A stretch of DNA of 5,916 nt. Origin: an uncultured Collinsella sp. (GTDB lineage Bacteria; Actinomycetota; Coriobacteriia; Coriobacteriales; Coriobacteriaceae). Of the stretch, positions 4,239 through 5,916 are shown piece after piece. Made by a program: the position numbers and the translations under genes. How positions within the stretch are numbered: position 1 is the stretch's first letter; each line of letters begins with the position of its first letter. The notes beneath the pieces were generated by a model. It worked only from the letters and a program-made list of their open reading frames with translations. It did no database searches and was not told the DNA's origin. The DNA lies in NCBI GenBank assembly GCA_900552345.1, contig URZN01000091.1:1-5916 (forward strand). The letters run 5' to 3'.

Positions 4239-5639
4239 ATGGCACCCAAAAATCTATTGCCCGTTGCCGCGCTCTGCAGCGCACTGGCGAGCGGTACGCC
4301 TCTCGCCGCCTGGGCGACGCCCGCCACGGCAAACTCCTTACCGCAAGCTCTGAACCCCGTGGCGAATTCGTCGGGTATCGTCGCCTGCCAACGTTTTTCG
4401 CTCGCACACGCCACGGTCCGAACCTCGGGATGCCTTCACCGCAATACGGTCGACTCGATAGTCGTGGATATCAAGCGACCGGACAAGGAGAACGGCCCCC
4501 AGGCAGGTTATGCCATCTGCACATGGAAATCGGCTGCAGTCGACGCCGATGGCGACCCATGCGACCTAGAGCTGCGCATCGATATCGCCTCGGTCGATGA
4601 CTCGGCGAACGGGGCGAAGGTCGCCTTCGACAGCGCGGCCTATGAAGAAGGAGGAGGTGTATGCCTGGGCTGCGTTCCCTCGAATGTCGATGGCACGCAG
4701 CCCATCATCTCCTTTACGGCGTCGCTGCGACTGACCAAGGCGGGCACCGAAGCCATCGCAACGGGAGATGCGCCTTTGCTGTTCTACGCTGGCGACGCGG
4801 ACGACCAAGAGGCTCAAAGCAATGGACAGAAGGGCTCGCTTAACCTCACGCGCGGATCAGAACCCGCCCCCATCAATATCGACACCCAGGAGCCGGGCGT
4901 GCAGCGCATTCTCGCCGATCCGGCGCTGCTCCAAATGACATGGCACGGAGTGGGGTCCGTCGGGATTGCTGCTCCTATATCGAACGATAATGACAAATCC
5001 CCCAAAGACGAGGTCGCAGACGCACCGGCACATGTTGACGATGCAGACGATGTATCATCAGAAGACAACGCTGCGGCTCCTCTCGAGAAGTCAGGCGGCA
5101 CCGCCACCGAACTAGGCGATTCCCAACCGAAAGACGGCCTGGACTTTGCCGCTCCCCCAGATGTCGACGAAGGCAACTGTTGCATGATGGTCGCGCTCGA
5201 CCACACGGAAACCGTCGATGCCGCAAGCATTGAGCCAGTCGCCGCCAATGCGCCCCGCCGCAAAAATATCCTCATCGCATTCCCCAATACCGTCGAGCTC
5301 GTCTTTTTGCCTTCGGGTGAAGTCGTCGCGCCTACGGCACTTACAGCAGTGGGAGCAAGGAGCGCATCGAACGATATCCAAGCTATCTCGGCACTTGATG
5401 CCACAACGACCGCCAAGTTACACCTTTATTCCGTTGCAGCAGACGGAACGCGAACCGAAGAATTCGACGGAACCAAGCTTTTGGTTCCGCGTCGCATCGG
5501 TATCCAAGAAGACTTCCCCTATCAAATGGAACTCGAAGGGTTCGATCGTGCACGAGATGCCGACATCATTGCCGCAGCCATCGAATCCCCGCAGCACCTC
5601 ATGACGCTGCGCTTCGACTTTAGCCCCGTCCTGTCCTAG
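4239..5639 (+). CDS. Large secreted cysteine-rich two-domain surface protein
   Basis: A 466-aa protein with a signal peptide (cleavage probably after ATA at residue 31 or ATP-type sites nearby). The mature part shows three regions: an N-terminal domain (about 46-245) with six cysteines (50, 65, 94, 108, and CLGC 142-145) and tryptophans at 96 (CTWK) and 235 (MTWHGV); an acidic Asp/Ser/Pro-rich linker (about 248-312); and a C-terminal domain (about 313-466) beginning with a CC pair (314-315) and running through NTVELVFLPSGEVVAPT (350-366) to LRFDF near the end. Eight mature cysteines, an even number, suggest disulfides, unlike the cysteine-free neighbour. No sorting signal or C-terminal membrane segment is present, so it is either released or held by a partner. 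It starts after AGGAG (4230-4234), 39 nt beyond the mini sortase substrate, and is probably in the same transcript. I do not recognise a named family; both domains may be remote relatives of the 200-aa protein's beta-sandwich. Confidence 0.82.
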   Translation: MAPKNLLPVAALCSALASGTPLAAWATPATANSLPQALNPVANSSGIVACQRFSLAHATVRTSGCLHRNTVDSIVVDIKRPDKENGPQAGYAICTWKSAAVDADGDPCDLELRIDIASVDDSANGAKVAFDSAAYEEGGGVCLGCVPSNVDGTQPIISFTASLRLTKAGTEAIATGDAPLLFYAGDADDQEAQSNGQKGSLNLTRGSEPAPINIDTQEPGVQRILADPALLQMTWHGVGSVGIAAPISNDNDKSPKDEVADAPAHVDDADDVSSEDNAAAPLEKSGGTATELGDSQPKDGLDFAAPPDVDEGNCCMMVALDHTETVDAASIEPVAANAPRRKNILIAFPNTVELVFLPSGEVVAPTALTAVGARSASNDIQAISALDATTTAKLHLYSVAADGTRTEEFDGTKLLVPRRIGIQEDFPYQMELEGFDRARDADIIAAAIESPQHLMTLRFDFSPVLS

Positions 5640-5688
5640 ACCGCTAACCGCCACTTGGCTCGGATACTGAGCGCTCCTCTCCCCGTTC

Positions 5689-5697
5689 TGCTACGAT
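5689..5697 (+). promoter_or_regulatory. Candidate extended -10 element of the DUF554 gene
   Basis: TG-C-TACGAT has the TGN extension and four of six -10 matches, about 32 nt before the ATG at 5729. No convincing -35 hexamer lies at the usual distance, which extended -10 promoters can tolerate. It would let the DUF554 gene be expressed independently of the surface unit that ends at 5639. Confidence 0.3.
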
Positions 5698-5728
5698 TGC
5701 CGCGTTGGCATCAATTACAGGAGGGTTC

Positions 5729-5880
5729 ATGCCGGGTTTAGGAACGATCATCAACGTCGCGCTTTTGATCGCGGGCGGTCTGCTGGGCCTCATGGGCGGG
5801 CGCTTCATTACGCCCCGCATCCAAGACACGCTCATGAAGGCGTCGGGGTTGTGCGTTCTGTTTATCGGCCTGGGCGGCAC
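5729..5880 (+). CDS. DUF554 family membrane protein, N-terminal fragment
   Basis: About 51 genuine residues are visible. They start MPGLGTIINVALLIAGGLLG and continue through GGRFITPRIQDTLMKASGLC to LFIGLGG. This is the conserved N-terminus of DUF554 integral membrane proteins (E. coli YqgA type): a first membrane helix with the GTIINV start, a short cytosolic piece and the second helix beginning LCVLFIGLGG. The function of the family is not established. AGGAGGG at 5719-5725 gives a strong start. The reading frame continues into the adapter and gives a false tail, CLLYTSDAADD, which must be ignored. Family members are usually well over 200 aa, so most of the gene is missing. Confidence 0.88.
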
Positions 5881-5916
5881 CTGTCTCTTATACACATCTG
5901 ACGCTGCCGACGATCT
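5881..5916 (+). other. Illumina Nextera (Tn5 mosaic end) adapter contamination
   Basis: The 19-bp Tn5 mosaic end CTGTCTCTTATACACATCT fills 5881-5899 and is followed by GACGCTGCCGACGA (5900-5913), the known Nextera read-through adapter, then three bases that could begin a sample index. This is library-preparation sequence, not genome. On the plus strand it yields the artefact tail LYTSDAAD, and on the minus strand the well-known artefact start MYKRQ. Confidence 0.97.

Noticed and set aside
5640..5728. Terminator after the 466-aa gene
   Set aside because: Only the short palindrome GAGCGCTC and a 4-bp TGCC/GGCA stem are present, with no T-run.
5644..5895. Minus-strand reading frame starting MYKRQ opposite the DUF554 gene
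   Set aside because: Its start lies in the Nextera adapter and the rest is antisense to the DUF554 gene and the intergenic gap; it is a known artefact pattern.
1..5916. CRISPR array, tRNA, rRNA or insertion sequence
   Set aside because: No regularly spaced repeats, tRNA-like folds, rRNA signatures, transposase frames or terminal inverted repeats were seen; the only transposon-derived sequence is the library adapter.

Overview
The window is a high-GC bacterial contig fragment. I infer a member of the Coriobacteriia (Actinomycetota), most likely a Collinsella-like gut anaerobe. The basis is the GC-rich codon use, strong AGGAGG-type ribosome binding sites, an anaerobe-type electron-transfer flavoprotein beta subunit beside an FAD oxidase, and a secreted protein cluster with a sortase-type anchor. 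The genus is an inference and was not tested.

Left block, minus strand (about 1-2119): a two-gene unit transcribed leftwards. An FAD-binding 2-hydroxyacid (lactate/glycolate/2-hydroxyglutarate-type) dehydrogenase is followed after 2 nt by etfB, which runs off the left edge; etfA would be expected beyond it. Together they look like an Etf-linked, possibly electron-confurcating, 2-hydroxyacid oxidation module. A 346-bp divergent intergenic region (2120-2465) holds a plausible promoter for this unit and several small inverted and direct repeats that could be operators.

Right block, plus strand (2466-5639): five tightly spaced genes. They are a 98-aa cytoplasmic protein of unknown function, then (ATGA overlap) a 169-aa membrane-anchored beta-rich protein, a 200-aa secreted beta-sandwich protein with only two tryptophans placed as in WxL domains, an 86-aa mini-protein that is almost only a signal peptide plus a sortase-like LAQTSD sorting signal (its GTG start lies inside the previous gene), and a 466-aa secreted, cysteine-rich, two-domain protein. 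I read this as a compact cell-surface assembly locus resembling the WxL plus small-LPXTG loci of Firmicutes, in a divergent form. It is the most unusual part of the window. The family assignments are pattern-based inferences.

Right edge (5640-5916): a DUF554 membrane-protein gene starts at 5729 behind a strong ribosome binding site, but genuine sequence stops at about 5880. The last 36 bases are Illumina Nextera (Tn5 mosaic-end) adapter, so the contig end is a library artefact and the apparent C-terminus of this protein is not biological.
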